From NCBI GenBank assembly GCA_024336345.1, contig JANFOG010000004.1, forward strand, positions 3,844,001 to 3,908,000: DNA of 64,000 nt. Direction: 5' to 3'. The notes beneath the pieces are model-generated. The model saw only the letters and a list, made by a program, of their open reading frames with translations, ran no database searches and was not told the origin of the DNA. Source of the stretch: Mariannaea sp. PMI_226. Taxonomy: Eukaryota > Ascomycota > Sordariomycetes > Hypocreales > Nectriaceae. Below are positions 23,640-37,133 of the stretch, in pieces (the first letter of the stretch is position 1; every line of letters begins with the position of its first letter). Position numbers and translations under genes: made by a program.

Positions 23640-24432
23640 TCACCATGGAGGTTGCTCACCATCAAATCCAACAAATTTGCCTGATAGGGTTTCCTTCGTA
23701 GTATGGTCAATCTAATAAGATAGTTAGACACTAATCTGCAAAGCTGGGATGTTCTGAACGTACCTGTTTCAACAAACCCGTCGCACTTTCTGAGATGGTG
23801 ACTGGAACCTCTGCGACGCCCGCAAGATCAGCGGCGTGTTGGCCCATGCGGGTCTGAACCCAGCCTGGGTGAAGAGCAGCGGCGCTGATCTTTGGGTTCT
23901 CATAATGAATCTTCGCGACGGCATAGTTGGCCGCAGCCTTTGTGAGGCCGTACGCTATAGTAGGCAGCGGTGTGTTTTTCATCAGACCCAGACTAGCAAT
24001 TTTCGTAGAAGTAATGAAGAAACGTGGGTTCTCTGCCCCCTCTAGCAATGCCTTCGTTGCCTGGAATAGTTTTATAGGTGCAATGGTGTTGATCTCAAAA
24101 TGCTTCCGTAGGTCGTCCGACGTCACTTCAGACACCGGACCCCACTGGTCAAGGAGCCCAGAGTTTGCTAGGACAACATCTAACTTGCTGATGTTGTACT
24201 TTGACTGCAAGAGCTCAACCGCGTTCCGGGCATCCGTCTCAGATGCTGCATCGATGTGGACCGTAATGAGTCTGCTGCCAGCCGCAAGGGGGAGCTCAGT
24301 AAGTTCCTTCGCGGTGACATCGGCTGTATCGCGAACAGCAGCGACAACAGTAGTATTGGGCCGAGCAAGGAGAATAGTGACAACTCCCTTGCCGATGCCA
24401 CGATTGGCGCCAGTAATAAGCCAGGTAGACAT
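23640..24432 (-). CDS. Short-chain dehydrogenase/reductase (ketoreductase-like)
   Basis: Two exons, 24432-23764 and 23711-23640, give 246 aa. The 52-nt intron (GTACGT...CTAAC...TTAG) joins the body to a final 24-codon exon ending GFDGEQPPW, the usual C-terminus of this fungal SDR group. The N-terminal cofactor motif is TGANRGIGKG, the active-site Tyr and Lys are in YGLTKAAANYA, and an upstream Ser lies in the ITSTKIAS segment. NNAG-type stabilisation is represented by LANSGLL. Relatives include norsolorinic-acid ketoreductase-like enzymes that reduce ketones with NADPH. I chose the ATG at 24432 because the cofactor motif follows at once; the longer upstream frame is not conserved-looking. Not adjacent to the PKS cluster (about 4 kb away). 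Confidence 0.9.
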
Positions 24433-25282
24433 GTTTTGATGTAGGGGATACTGGAGTTGCGTATTGGATATTGGTAAGTAGATGCACAAGGGTGAGTGAG
24501 ATGTCCTTGGGAACATAGAGCCAACCATCCTTTATATATGCTGAGGATGCAGGCGTTTCAGGATTCTTGCCCAATCTATCTGTGATTAGTTGACAGCTCA
24601 CCATGGGCAAGGTTGCCACAATCGACGAGTATTCCATCCTGGACATGCGTCGGTTCCACCAGGATACTGTATCCGTATGTCAGTATCATCCGGTCGCATC
24701 ACATATTCCGGAACCTTCTGAGATGTTACTTTTCTTTGGCTTTGAAATCCTTGACGTTTATCAAGCAATTAATTGTAATCACCTGAATGGATGAACTTCT
24801 CGAGTGCCGTATTCAATGAACCAAGTTAACTAATTAACGGTACACAGTCAATTACCTAGTTTGGACAATGGCCTGCATAAGAAGTGCGGGGTCAAGGCCG
24901 TAGTGTATGCCATAATAACTACCCAGTCAGAAGCCTCGAAAGCAGCCAAAAAAAAAAAAATTGCCATTTTGGGATAGAGCTCTGCATGATGGAACCCCAC
25001 TCCGCAAGACTGACTAGAGACACGGATGATGAACAATACCTTGAATTATTAATGGATGTTTCTGTAATTCCAGAACCATTGAACGTCATTTGTAAGATGC
25101 TCTTTGAGATGGAATCCATGGCCATCTAGCTATAAAATAGAGTATATTCTGCGTCCAGTTAGGCAGTGCTTCGCTACATACAACATTTTCAATTTACAAC
25201 ATCTTCAATTCATCCAATTGACCCTTGTATTCCCAAACCTATTCATTACCCTAGACGCAACTTTCGTCCAATTTAACACAAC
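24433..25282. other. Divergent intergenic region
   Basis: Lies between the minus-strand SDR and the plus-strand hydrolase and could hold both promoters. Short frames at 24603-24794 and 24884-25129 have no recognisable features. A 12-bp A run sits at about 24949. Confidence 0.4.
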
Positions 25283-26152
25283 ATGACAACCTACGCAAAC
25301 GCGATTCCCCAATCAGTCGAGGTCAATGGAACCCGATATGCATTTCTCCGTTTCGGTTCTAGCGCCAAAACAGAGGTGCCCCTCGTCTTTTTGCAACATT
25401 TCAGAGGCACTTTTGACCACTGGGATCCAGCCTTGATTGACCCCATTGCAAGGGTTAGAGAGGTTGTTCTCCTCGACAACTCTGGAGTTGGGAAGAGCAG
25501 CGGATCTGTTCCCCAGACATATGCTGAATGGGCCGATAATGTGGCCCTCGTTGCGAAAGTACTCAACATCCCCAAGATCGACGTACTCGGCTTTTCCATG
25601 GGTGGATTCGCAGCTCAAATGGTCGCTCTCAATTACCCGGCTCTCGTTCGCAAACTGATCCTTGCTGGAACCGGACCGAGTACTGGTGACGGTATCGAAG
25701 CCGGAGACGCAAAGATATTTCAAGCTCTGGCAACTGCATCTACCGACCAAGAAGAATATGACGGGTTCCTGGCGGGCTTTTACTCTTTATCCCCAAAGAA
25801 ACAGGCCCTAGGGGACAACTGGTGGAAGAGAATGGCGGAAGCGCGTTCGGATCGGTCTAACTACCTCGGACCCGAAGGCACGCAGGCCCAGATTGCTGCC
25901 GTAGTTCGGTGGTCGGACCCCAGCTTCGCGTCCGAAGCTTCGTACAACCGCTTGCATGAAATCAAAATTCCAGTACTGGTTGCAAATGGAGATGGAGATA
26001 TTATCATTCCGACAGTAAACAGCTGGATCATGTTCAAGAAGTTGGTCAATGCCGAAGCTCATCTTCACCTGTACCCAGATTCAGGTCATGGATTCTTGAA
26101 TGAATATGCGGATCAATTCTCGAGCTTGGTCAACAGCTTTTTGGAGGCTTGA
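25283..26152 (+). CDS. Alpha/beta hydrolase
   Basis: Intronless, 289 aa from a clear ATG. Alpha/beta-hydrolase fold with nucleophile elbow GFSMGG (Ser105), acid in NGDGDIIIP (about Asp239) and His269 in DSGHGFL. The strand before the oxyanion region reads VPLVFLQHFRGTFDHWDP, typical of the haloperoxidase/esterase-like (Abhydrolase_1) group. The reaction is probably ester or lactone hydrolysis; substrate unknown. No signal peptide, so cytosolic. Its divergent neighbour is a ketoreductase-like SDR, and the two share one intergenic region. Confidence 0.9.
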   Translation: MTTYANAIPQSVEVNGTRYAFLRFGSSAKTEVPLVFLQHFRGTFDHWDPALIDPIARVREVVLLDNSGVGKSSGSVPQTYAEWADNVALVAKVLNIPKIDVLGFSMGGFAAQMVALNYPALVRKLILAGTGPSTGDGIEAGDAKIFQALATASTDQEEYDGFLAGFYSLSPKKQALGDNWWKRMAEARSDRSNYLGPEGTQAQIAAVVRWSDPSFASEASYNRLHEIKIPVLVANGDGDIIIPTVNSWIMFKKLVNAEAHLHLYPDSGHGFLNEYADQFSSLVNSFLEA

Positions 26153-28865
26153 GGAGTGTTGAGATTCGGTATTTAGTTTTTCTATAGCTGTGGTTATTCA
26201 AATCTCGTCTTTATATTTGGTCCAACCCGTAATCAACCACCCCGTCTCGCGTGATTTGACAAGTCGCCGCCGCCGTTCTTCTGGCCGCGTTGTCGCAGAC
26301 AAATATACGCCAACTTAGCATCGTTATGACTTGACCAATCATGCCCAGAGTAGCTGCTGGTGACAGCAGATTTCGTTGCTGCCTGTGTGGGTATTGGAAG
26401 GACGTTTATCTTTTGCAGGCCGCTCAAACTGCGGAGAATTGCGTTCTCGACTGTAGCTCCCTTCAGGTCTTGTTGCAGTCGCGCATTCTAAGCTCCAGGT
26501 CTTGCTTGCCACCATAGAGCAATTGTAACATACATAAAGTAGATCCCTTTATCACTCTTAGCGCAAAACTGCCAACGCAATTGGCTCCTCCCATCTACTT
26601 GAAGTCATCCAACCCATAGAATAATAGAACTAATGGCAAAGACTTCCAATCTTCTCGAACTCTATTGTCAGCTTGTTGTATAGTCCGCCGAGACCATAAG
26701 ATAGGGATTAAAAACAGAGTCTGCAGAACTAGCAATGTAGCAAGGTAGAAGATCCAAACCCAACTAATATTATTGCATATTATAATGTAATAGGCTGTTC
26801 TATATGCTTGCGTAAATGGTCCCCTAGACTTGCGAAATGGGTGGTTTCGCATAGCTGCTGTCATAGCTGAAGCTAAGCTCGAAATAGCCGATTGGTAGTA
26901 TTTAAATCGCCCTTCCCATTATTAAAGAGAGTTCTGAACCATATATTACCCTGCATATTCCGAGCCACAATGACATTGCTTTTTATACATCTCGACTTTA
27001 CCTTCTAGGAGTTGCAGCTGAGTTTTTATTTTCCTCAGTCTCTATGTAAATGTTGTTCTCGACAACTGAGCCATATGTTAAGACATATGGCTGAGGGTGC
27101 AGCTCACAGCGAATGCTCCAGACACACCATTAGTATTCATAAGAAAGTTCTATATGATTGCTTTAAAGTCAATGAGAGAAAGGTGTCACCGAAGTCTATA
27201 GATTCAGTAGTCAAGGCAAGTGCAATATTGCTGTTTATTAGAGTATCAAGAAGTAATTGCATAGTAGTCATATCATAATTATCGAGGCATATTGTTTCGC
27301 CAGGTAATGAATACCTATAATTGTCTTTGGGGTTTTGCGCTCTCTCCTTCCCCAGCTTCCCGGGCCGGCACCTACCGCAAGCCAGATTATCACTATCTCC
27401 TTCTCAATCTCACGAACTCTCCCGTTTCTTACTGTGTTTTCCTTTCTTCCATCACTTTAGATGCTCGTATTGCCTTCTAGCTAGTCATGATACGAGAGGC
27501 TCATCCTAGTGGCCTGAAGCTTTGTACTCGGCATGTACACATAAGTCAAAGAGGCGAGCAAGTAAGATTTGCATGAGCATGGTCGAAGGCATCTAGATAC
27601 CCTATCAACTGGACTATAGCAGCGCATACTACTAGGATGTGAAAGATCGAATGGGATCCCCATACGCTAAATTTTCCAGGATATTGACTTTCAGGAAACC
27701 TAGTCTATAGCACCATATGTGTTAGAGTTAATGTCTCTCTTGTTTGCAAACTTTGGAGACTTACTGCTTAAAACCAAGTCCCAGATAGAAGGCAGCCTGA
27801 TTTCGCCAGAGTATAGGGAAAAGCTTTTCTCATCATTTGCGACATGCCGAAACGTTTTGATTGATACAAAGCTTCGTTATGAGTTCCAACAGTCATTTCC
27901 AGCTGCTTCAGTTCCCAGTCTATGGAGAAAGCGACGATGTATGGGATTCATCTCAGGAATTCAACTCCGAGAATTGTTCGAACTGTACTTTGAATGAAGA
28001 CCATGGCCTCGACAACCCTGTCTACTACCGGCTGAGTTCCAGAAACGCTGGCTCCGGCACTGCAACTCTTGCTTTCAACCCGCATTTCTAACTGCGGGAC
28101 CAAAAAAGCAAGCATAGTAAAGCTTGGAACCTCGTGGAGGGCCTGGCTCATAAGTCCAGTCTCCAATCTCGTCATATAATGGAGCCCATCGTTCCAAATA
28201 CAACTACAAACCAGTAGACCTAGATAAAAATCTCAAGGCCCTTTGGGGCCGAGGCCACATTCGATTCGCACATGAGCGGGACAGATTCCAGATCCACTTT
28301 CTTCTCCCTCCTTCCTGCAACAGCGTAACTCGCTGAAGAGGCCTTCTTGAAAAGGGCATACTTTACAAAGTAGGTCCCCTAGTCGCGTGTTTGAAAGGTA
28401 CTATTGGTACGGCGGCAAACAAGCCCAAACGCGTGAGGTAGTTAAGAAGTTAATGGTAGCTTATAATGAGCACTCGCCCCGAAAGCTGCGTAACGGTTGA
28501 TGTAGTGATAGAATGGCAAATCATAGCCAATTTTCCTTGGATTTACTATTGCAGTGACCTCTTTTCAATGGGAAGGGCGTGCACGGACGAAAAGTGTATG
28601 ATCATTAGGGATCCTCGAGTTGGCTCAAGAAGGCAAGACCCCTGTCGGCTGGTGGTGTTCTGGTTATCACTAACTTTTAGACGATTTTCCTGGGGCTTTG
28701 TTGCAGTAATAGCCTCTGCTAGCGCCTCGCCGCTCTGGAACTCTCCGCCCTCATTACCAACGCTTTAGCACGGGACGGGGGCACGACCCTTGGCTTTACC
28801 CTAACACACCTTCGATTTTTATACTAAGAGCCTTGACTGCAGCGCTTAGTATCCATTAACTATTT
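26153..28865. other. Gene-poor stretch, 2.7 kb
   Basis: Separates the hydrolase from the HR-PKS 3' end. The minus-strand frame at 26595-26864 has one hydrophobic stretch but no family match. The frames at 27012-27278, 27719-27997 and 28466-28768 are short and unrecognised. No repeat structure was seen. It may mark the cluster edge. Confidence 0.4.
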
Positions 28866-31800
28866 CTATGCTACTGATTTTATAGCCATAGGCACTAATT
28901 TTGACCTACTAGCAACTTTTTTGCTCACTTCAGTAATAGGGTCAGATCCCGTCAAATCAAATATGGTCAGCTCACTCTTGAGCTTCAGCGATAGCCAATT
29001 GCGTAGTTCTACTGCCACGAGACTATCAATACCATACATATGGATAGGTCTCTCTGTGGCAATGTCGTAAGCGGGAATTGATAGATGCTTGGCGATGCCG
29101 CTGAGGAGTAGGTTTTGAGAAACCTCAGTGGCCTCATCTAGTGATTGGCATATCCTGAGCTGCGCGAGGAGCTTGCTTGTCTCATCCTGGCCCTCTTTTT
29201 CCGAGTCGCCCTTGACTTCCGTATGCATTTGTCGCAAATAAGAAAAGGAGGCGAGCTGTCTAAGCCAGTAGAAATCCACACTGTCGTCGGTTTCTTTCAG
29301 CAGCTGCTGAATGCCGCCGCTGCCAGCGCCCATGATGATTTGTGTCGCCAGTTTGTTTTCGCCGTCGGGCGTCCCAGCCAACGCGGATCGGAATGCATGC
29401 ATGACCTCATTGACGCCAACCTCTGTCTGTAAAGCAACATTAGTAGAGTAGAGGTAATATTGGTTCGACCAGACACATACCAGGCGCAGCTGGCTCGTTC
29501 GTGCCCGAGCGTCTTCGTGCTCCTCGACATAGCCAATGCCCCTCACGACACCGATGTCAAGGCTTTGCGCTGCGAGATTTTTATGCCGCCTCCAGTGCAT
29601 AAGCGCATCCTGAAAGGTGTTGCCCGCCGCATAGTTACTCTGCGACACAGAGCCACAGATGCCTGATAAGGATGACATGGTGATGAAAAAATCAAGATCT
29701 GCCGGCAGTAATTGATGAAGATTCCATGTGCCTATGCTTGTTAGCCTTGTTCGTAATAGCGTATCTTAATTCACCGACCCTGTATTTTTGGCCTCGTTGC
29801 CGTTAGCCACTGCTCGTAGCTCATACGGTGGAAAAGGCTATCCGCAAGGACCATTGCGCCCTGAATAACACCTCGAATTGGCGGCATGGAGGTCGATATA
29901 TCCGCCAAGACCGTTCTTAGCTGATCCCCATTAGCTACATCACCAGTATACACCTTTACTTGGACACCCGACTTCTGTAGAGAAGCTATGACCGTCTTGG
30001 CCTCCGGTCGGGTGTTCCCAGAGCGAGAAATAAAAGCAAGATGACGAGCCCCATTCTCGGCCATAAAAATGGCCTGCGCTCGGCCGAGTCCTCCCAGACC
30101 ACCAACAAGTATATATGTGCCATCTGAACGAAGACATAAAGGTATCTCCGTTCTAGGTAGAACTGGCACACGCGATTCTGAGGTTATCTGTAGGACCAAT
30201 TTGCCAGTATGATTCCCACGTTGCATCTCGCGGAAAGAATCTTCCAACCTGGAAAAGTCGTAAATAGTAAGAGGGTGTATGAAGTCAATTATCCGCCTCT
30301 CGATTAAATCCAGAACCTTAGTGAGGATCGTCTGGAAGCGAAGAGGTTCTTGATCTATCATCGCTGCCACATTGACGGCAGCAAAGACCCTGTTGTAGAG
30401 AAATGGCCGCATGTCTAGGCCGCTATTGTTAAGAATATCTGTAACACCAACTTCGACAAACCGACCGTAGGGGGCGAGACAGGCCCAACCTTGGCGCAGA
30501 GCTTCACCTGCCAAACAGTTGACAACCACGTCCACACCACGGCCGCCAGTCAGACGCTGAATGCCCTTGGAGAAGGTCAGATCCCGAGAGCTTAAGATGC
30601 GGTCGGGCTTCACACCGAGCCCTATAACAGCCTGCCGCTTGGTATTCGTTCCGACTGTGCAGTAGATCTCTGCTTCAAGCATTGTAGCGATCTGAATAAG
30701 TGCTTGACCAAGGCCTGATTATCATGTTAGTATTTATCAACATGGAAAAAGTTGTATTCCTAGCTTGTAGCTTACCACCAGCAGCAGCATGGATTAGCAC
30801 AGATTCACCCCTCTCCAGCCTCGCGACCTCGACGAGCGAGCGATAGGCTGTTACGTATACAATGGGGATAGAAACGCCTTGCTCAAATGACATACTGTCC
30901 GGGAGCTTTTGGACAACAGACTCATGAGCCCGGATGTGCGTTCTTATGGCCCCGGGTCCTGTAAACAGAACTCGATCGCCGCATGAAAATCTTGCTTTGC
31001 TACCCACCCGGCTCACGACACCTGCGGCTTCATGGCCGAGAAGAGGTCGTTTGATCTGTCCTAGGGCAATCATGATGTCCCTGATAATATCAGATTAACT
31101 TTAGTACACTCATCCTTCCGAGAAGAGAATTCATACCTGAAATTCAATGCACAGGCAGTTACCTCAATTTCGATATCATTATCACCAAGAGGCTGCGACA
31201 CTGCATCATCCACGAAATGAAGCGTGTCTAGCATTCCAGGCTGTCCAATGACCAGCTTTAGTGGTCGGCCTGGTTGTAGTAGATTGCCTGGCTTGGGTTG
31301 AATGGCTGCCGGCCGGGTCGAGTGCGAGAGACTGGTGTTCAACTCTGGATAGGGGATGTGACGTTGGATTTGCAACATGCCATCTCTCTCTTCCGTCTCC
31401 ATCTCACCAACCAAGGTTTCATCTTGCACGCTAGACCAGATGGTCTGCAGCCTCCTACATATTGTTGTAGACGTAGAGCGTATATCTGAGTCTATCGGAC
31501 GGGATAAATGCAACTCATAGAGCTGGCGCGACGAGTCTTCCGTCTTCATGCAGCGCAGGAGACCGGAAATTATCCGCTTCGCTGGATGCCCTGGCGAATC
31601 CTCAGGATCCGAACGTGTGACCCATAAGACCTCCCGGTTGTGGACCAGGAGTTGCTGTGCACATTCAAAATCCCGCTGCGAGATGTTCTCAAAGAAGGCA
31701 TCCTCATAATCGAGCAGGGCAATGATTGACTTGTCGTCTGCATTACCCAGGACCGTCTGAAGCTCGCTGATGGAAACTGCGTTCCCAAGTGATGTCAAGC

Positions 31801-34800
31801 GTTGGCAAACATCAGATGCCACCATCCTCGTGACCGTTCCACACTGGTTAGGAACTATAACAGAAATGCCCTTTCGTGGGGTATCCAACAATCTTTGCCC
31901 AATAATCGTTGATATCCTGTGAGCGGACGGGTCATCATTATCCGCTAGACAGATATCAGCCCCAGAAAACCCGGCTTTCAGTAATGACTCGTGCCACTGC
32001 GACTGGCTCAATAGAGGGCTGGGCTTGCCTTTCCGATCATCTTCGGCAGCCCACCACCCTGGCATGATCCCAAAAACAAAACATCCAATGTCCTCGGGGT
32101 TTGTCAATTCGCCGAGTACAATATTCCCGCCAGGTTTGAGCAACTTGTAGCAGTGTCGCAATGTTTGTTGAATATCTTTAGTTGCGTGGAGTACCTAAAA
32201 TCAGCATGTCAGCCTTAATAGATCATTGAATAACGGTCCGTTTGACGCACATTGACAGCTAGTACGATGTCATATGAGTTGACCTGAAAGCCCTGCTGAG
32301 CGGGGTCTTTGTTAATATCCAACTCTTTATACTCCACCAAGCCCTCCCAGTTGCTCAACACTGTCTTTGCATTCTCGAACCAAGCGGCCGAGATATCGGT
32401 GAAGGTCCACGACGCAAACTGCGGGGTTGAGGCATTACCTCCACGTTGGCTTAGTTCTCGCAGAATTGGGAGAGTGCTCGATGCGGTTCCTGCACCAATC
32501 TCGATAACCCGTATACTGGGCTGCTTATGAGCTTTCAATCTAAACCAGGTCTTCATAACATCAGTACTGACGTGGAAGCCATACACCTCATGATAAGCTT
32601 TCGTCAACATGTTGTCTTGTCGAAGAACAGCAATGGGCGTTAGTCTCTGGGAGAATATCGCACCCAAGGAACGAAACACATGAAGCACCACCTGACCATC
32701 CACGGGATATTCTGCCACGAAGCTTTCTATATCAGGAGGATCAGAAAGTCCCGGTAATGTAGATATGGCATCTTCCATGTCGCAGTCAGCGTCATTTAGC
32801 CGTGTCAGTGGTCTTGTATTTTTTTGTTCGCATCGTTGGCCCATCCACTCGGCAAACTTCAACAGGTGACTCGGAAGAGAGGCGTTCATTCTGGGCTCCA
32901 GAACTGGAAACACGAGACTGCATATCTGCCGAAGCAGCTGGCTACCCATCGCACAGAATCGTGACATACCGGGACCGGTTGCTGCGCCGCTCACTGCTCG
33001 CAAGATCCTAGCGTCAAGCAGGTCCGCGTCTGGCATCCACGTAGGCGTGCTGTACAGCCTTGATGCCAAAATCTCCGAGCGCTGCAGTGGCTTTGGCTCT
33101 GAGCCCAGGCCAGTGAATGTTAAGTCATCAATGACAACGACGGGCAGGGAATCTTGGTCTTCGCTACCCTTGACAAGCACCGAGCCTTTAATTTCTCGTA
33201 CACCTGTCATGGACGGCTCTGCCAACCCCCGCATCTTGCTGCCATAGCCGCGGTCAGCCTTTGCTGACAGGAAAATGTACGAAGCACCTGTCGGAACCCA
33301 GAGTTGCTTCTCGACATGTTCCAGATTTGGAATAGTAAGGATCATGCTTTGGAATATTGAATCAAGGGTTGCAGGATGCATAACATAGCCACTCTCCTTG
33401 AACTCAGGCATGACGGCTCGTGTGTCGGCGATTCTGATTTCAAACGCAATCGTCAGTCCGTCTTTGCGGGCATGGTGCAGGCCCCGGAACGTTTCGCCTA
33501 CGGGAACCTTGTTAGCTAGCTTCTTGATGGCATTGTAAACGTAAACCAGAGAGAGACTTACCAAATTGAAAACCTAAGCTGTCTTGAAAGCTGTAATGAC
33601 TGGAGCGTGGGATGTTTTCAGTGCACAACACTCGCCCGGACTGCCAGCGTTTATGGTAGGCATTGGCTTCCTCTTTTGCTTCTTTTCCAGCATCGACTTC
33701 TGTTACTTCCTTCACGCAATGGACTTTTAAGAGCCCGGTCGCGTGTTCCGTGAAATTTGTGCCATCCTTGCACGAGTAGTAAGAGAACTCTAGCCATGAG
33801 CCAGCACCAACGCCAGCGCCCGCGCCGATCCCAAGTTTTCGCGGCTTTAGATGAATGTAGACTTCCGTACCAGACTCATTGTCCGGAATAACTAAAGCTT
33901 TGGTGATCGAAAAATCCCGAAGCTCATATCCAGAGACGTTTTCGATTGTGCCCTCAGCAGTGGCCATCTGTCGAACAGCTTCAATCGCAGAGCAGACCAT
34001 TCCCGCCGCTGGGAAGACAATGTCGCCGTGGATTTTGTGGTCCTGGAGCCATGGTAATTCTCTTACCCGTAGGTAGTTCTTCCACATTGGTTCAATTGGA
34101 TTATAGCAATCTATCCACGAACCGATAAGATCGTTCCGGGAGAATTGTGGCCGACGGTGATTCCTTGACTGCCGACTCTCATGCCAGTATGACGTTGCGT
34201 GGTCCCACTGGTACGACGGCAGGTCAGTTAATACAGAAATCAAGCTATCAACACCGTTAACCTATAGGAAACATCAGCAAATCTAGAAATCACTGTATCA
34301 TAATACTCACTTACCAAGCCTAGTTGTATCGGAACACCTACCGCCCAAAGCGCACCTGCAGCGCCCATGGCGGTATGCGAAGCATCCTGGCCACGTACAA
34401 GCAAAGATTGGTATGATACGGCTTGCAATGTAGGGCGGTGTGCTCTGAATTGCTTAATAGGTCCAGCAAGAGCAGAATGGGGTCCTATCTCAAGCAAAAT
34501 GTTTGGTATTTTGCGTTGCAGGTGCGCTCGTTGACTTGGGATGCTAGGAGACATCATGTCGTCCAGCGCTTCGAGAAACTTGACAGGCGAGCATAAATTT
34601 TTGACCCAGTATTCAGCAGCCAGCTTACTAGTATCTGTGAGAGATCCATAAACTGTGGAATAAAAGGCCACAGAGGAGGTATTCGGAAGCGGTGATATAT
34701 CCTTGATACTGTCGAAATAGTGGACAGCAACACTCTGCATTTGAGGGCTGTGGTAGGCGTTTTCCACATATAGCAAACGGCAGAACTTTTTGTCGTCTTC

Positions 34801-37133
34801 AAGTTGCTTTTTAAGCTTCTCCAGCTCGGCCCTATCACCTGCAAGAGTGACGCTTTCAGGGCTATTATTGCAAGCAACGATGACGGCGCCGTTGGTGGGT
34901 ATAACATAGGCGGCAACTTGGTTCGCTGAGAGACCAACTGCCATCATACATCCGCCTGGCTGTCGAGCCTGGGCAAGTATGGACACAAGACCGCGATGGT
35001 ATGCAATCTTGATACAGTCTTGTCGAGAGAGTGCATTGGCAGCGTATGCAGCGGCAATCTCGCCAGATGAGTGACCAATGACAGCCGCCGGCTTGATTCC
35101 CCAATGAGTGACAAGATCAACAAGGGCCATCTGTAGTATTAAGCACAGGGGCTGCGAATATTCTGATGACTTTATGTTGGACTCATGGTCTGATTTCGGC
35201 TCTACAAGCTCTCTCCAGGCGTCCCACGTGCAACCCAGTTCTGCAAGGTATACTGTAGATTGGCGAATCGAATCTGCAAAGTGCGGATACTTGAAGAGCT
35301 CCCGTCCCATGGCAAACCACTGAGCTCCTTGCCCTGTGAAGACCAACGCTACATTAGGGTTTCGTAGTGCTTTGATGGGCCTGATTTCGCCATCCTTCCA
35401 GACAGATGATAGCTCGCTTGCAGACTCAGCAACCACGGCATGTCGCCACTGGAAAAGGGATCGTCTGTCGCTCAAGGTTCGTGCTAGCCGTGGCAGGGTA
35501 GTAGCTGTGGATGCTATGTAGCTTGCATGGGCAAGACATTGTCTGGACACTGCCGCTTGCTCGGGCGCTGAAAGAACAAAGATGTATGGCTGCGCCCGGC
35601 TTGGTTCGTTATTTTGCTGTTGGAGTATGCCTCGGCTTTGCAGATAGTCGCTTGCATTATCGAGAATAGCATGAGCATTAGTACCGCCGAAACCAAAATT
35701 ATTGATAGAACACCTGCGCACATCGCATTTTGGCCAAGGAATCGCAGAGGTAGGGACGACGATATTCGAAGACTCCAATTCAAAGCGAGGGTTGATGGTG
35801 CTGAAGTTGAGGTTTGGAGTAATGACTCCCTTCTCTAAGCATAGAACGGATTTTATAATAGAAGCGATGCCGGCTGCAGCTTCCGTATGTCCAATTCTTG
35901 ACTTGACGGATCCGCAGTAGACTGGTTCGCTTTTAATACTGGAAATTGTATTGTGGATGGCGCGAAGTTCTGCGCTGTCGCCAGCCTTGGTACCAGTACC
36001 GTGAAGTTCCACATACTGCGTCTTGTCTAGAGTCAAGCCTGCCATGCGATACGTATTGGCAATCAATGACTGCTGCGCCATAGAACTAGGCAGAGTAATA
36101 CCGGCAGTCTAATAAAATTGTTAGTCGATTTCTTTATCAATTTGACAGGAATGCTTCCATACTCTGCCATCAGAGTTAAGGCCAGTGCCGCGAATTACGG
36201 CTCGGATTGGATCCCCATCTCGAATCGCATCTTCAATGTGTTTAAGAACAATCACCCCCACACCCTCTCCTCGTGCATATCCGTCTGCTCGCACGTCAAA
36301 CGAGAAACAGCGGCTTTGTGGGCTAAGAAAACCAAGCGCATTAAGACCACAGTGGTCATCAGGGTCAAGAATAAGGGTCGCTCCGCCCACCAGGGCACAA
36401 CGCGTTGGAGTTGTATTCGAACGGATGGCTTCGCAAGCAAGGTGGAGGGCAGCCATGGAGCTGGAGCATGCTGTATCACAAGTAACCGAAGCTCCTCGTA
36501 GATTGCTGAAGCGAATTATTAATAGCAGCACTAAATAAATTAATAGCAGTATAGCAGTCAGTACTTACAAGAACCAGCTAATGCGGTTGGCGAGGATCGA
36601 CAGCGCCGTGCCCGTCTTGGCATACCTCGGTGCAGCATGCAGATCTCGCGAGACCACCGTTTTATAATCCTCACTAAACCCCCCAATAAAGCAGGCGGCA
36701 TCGGTGCCAGCAATCTTCGTGATTGGAATACCTGCACTTTCCAGGCTTTCATAGGCAATCTCTAGGAGTAGACGTTGCTGGGGATCATACGATGCTGCTT
36801 CAGCAGCCGAGCAACTGAAAAAAGGAGCATCCCATCTGGTCACATCCTCTTCCAGGAAATAGCCGCCTTCGCAAACCTAAACAGAATTTAGTTATAGCGC
36901 GTGGTTATATATTCGGGTGCACTTACCGTAGTTCCAGAACGGTCCTTTGAGGGATGCCGGAATGCTTCTGCATTAAATCGCGAAGCGGGAATCTTGCTCC
37001 AAGCATCTTTTCCTTTCTGGAGCATATCGTAGAAAGCCTCCGGCGATTTCGCATCCCCAGCAAACCGACAGGCCATTCCCACTATGGCAATGTCTGTCGG
37101 CGCTGCGGCAGAATTCTGCGTGGCCATGACCAT
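28866..37133 (-). CDS. Highly reducing polyketide synthase (KS-AT-DH-CMeT-ER-KR-ACP)
   Basis: Eleven exons: 37133-36927, 36876-36569, 36505-36163, 36108-34315, 34261-33562, 33497-32251, 32194-31137, 31080-30776, 30714-29779, 29731-29481 and 29426-28866. They sum to 7710 nt, 2569 aa. KS: Cys185 (DTACSSS), His322 (ELHGTGT), His360 (GHTEAAAG). AT: Ser633 (GHSSGE). DH: His959 (LQDHKIHGD...FPAAGM) and Asp1163 (HPATLDS). CMeT: SAM motif EIGAGTASST near 1450, slightly off the usual GTGG consensus. ER: AAAGGLGQA near 1988. KR: GGLGGLG at 2192-2198 and Tyr2333 (SQSNYAAGN). ACP: Ser2518 (GIDSLVAVEL). All reducing domains look complete. There is no releasing domain, as is usual for this class, so another protein must take the chain; the SAT of the nearby NR-PKS is the obvious acceptor. 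Cytosolic multidomain enzyme. The ATG could also be at 37127. One donor (GTCGGT, at 29778) is non-ideal but needed for the frame. Confidence 0.95.

Noticed and set aside
23927..24439. 170-codon plus-strand ORF over the SDR gene
   Set aside because: Antisense shadow of the SDR coding exon.
26595..26864. Minus-strand 89-codon ORF with a hydrophobic segment
   Set aside because: Single short hydrophobic stretch, no family match, AT-leaning surroundings; likely chance.
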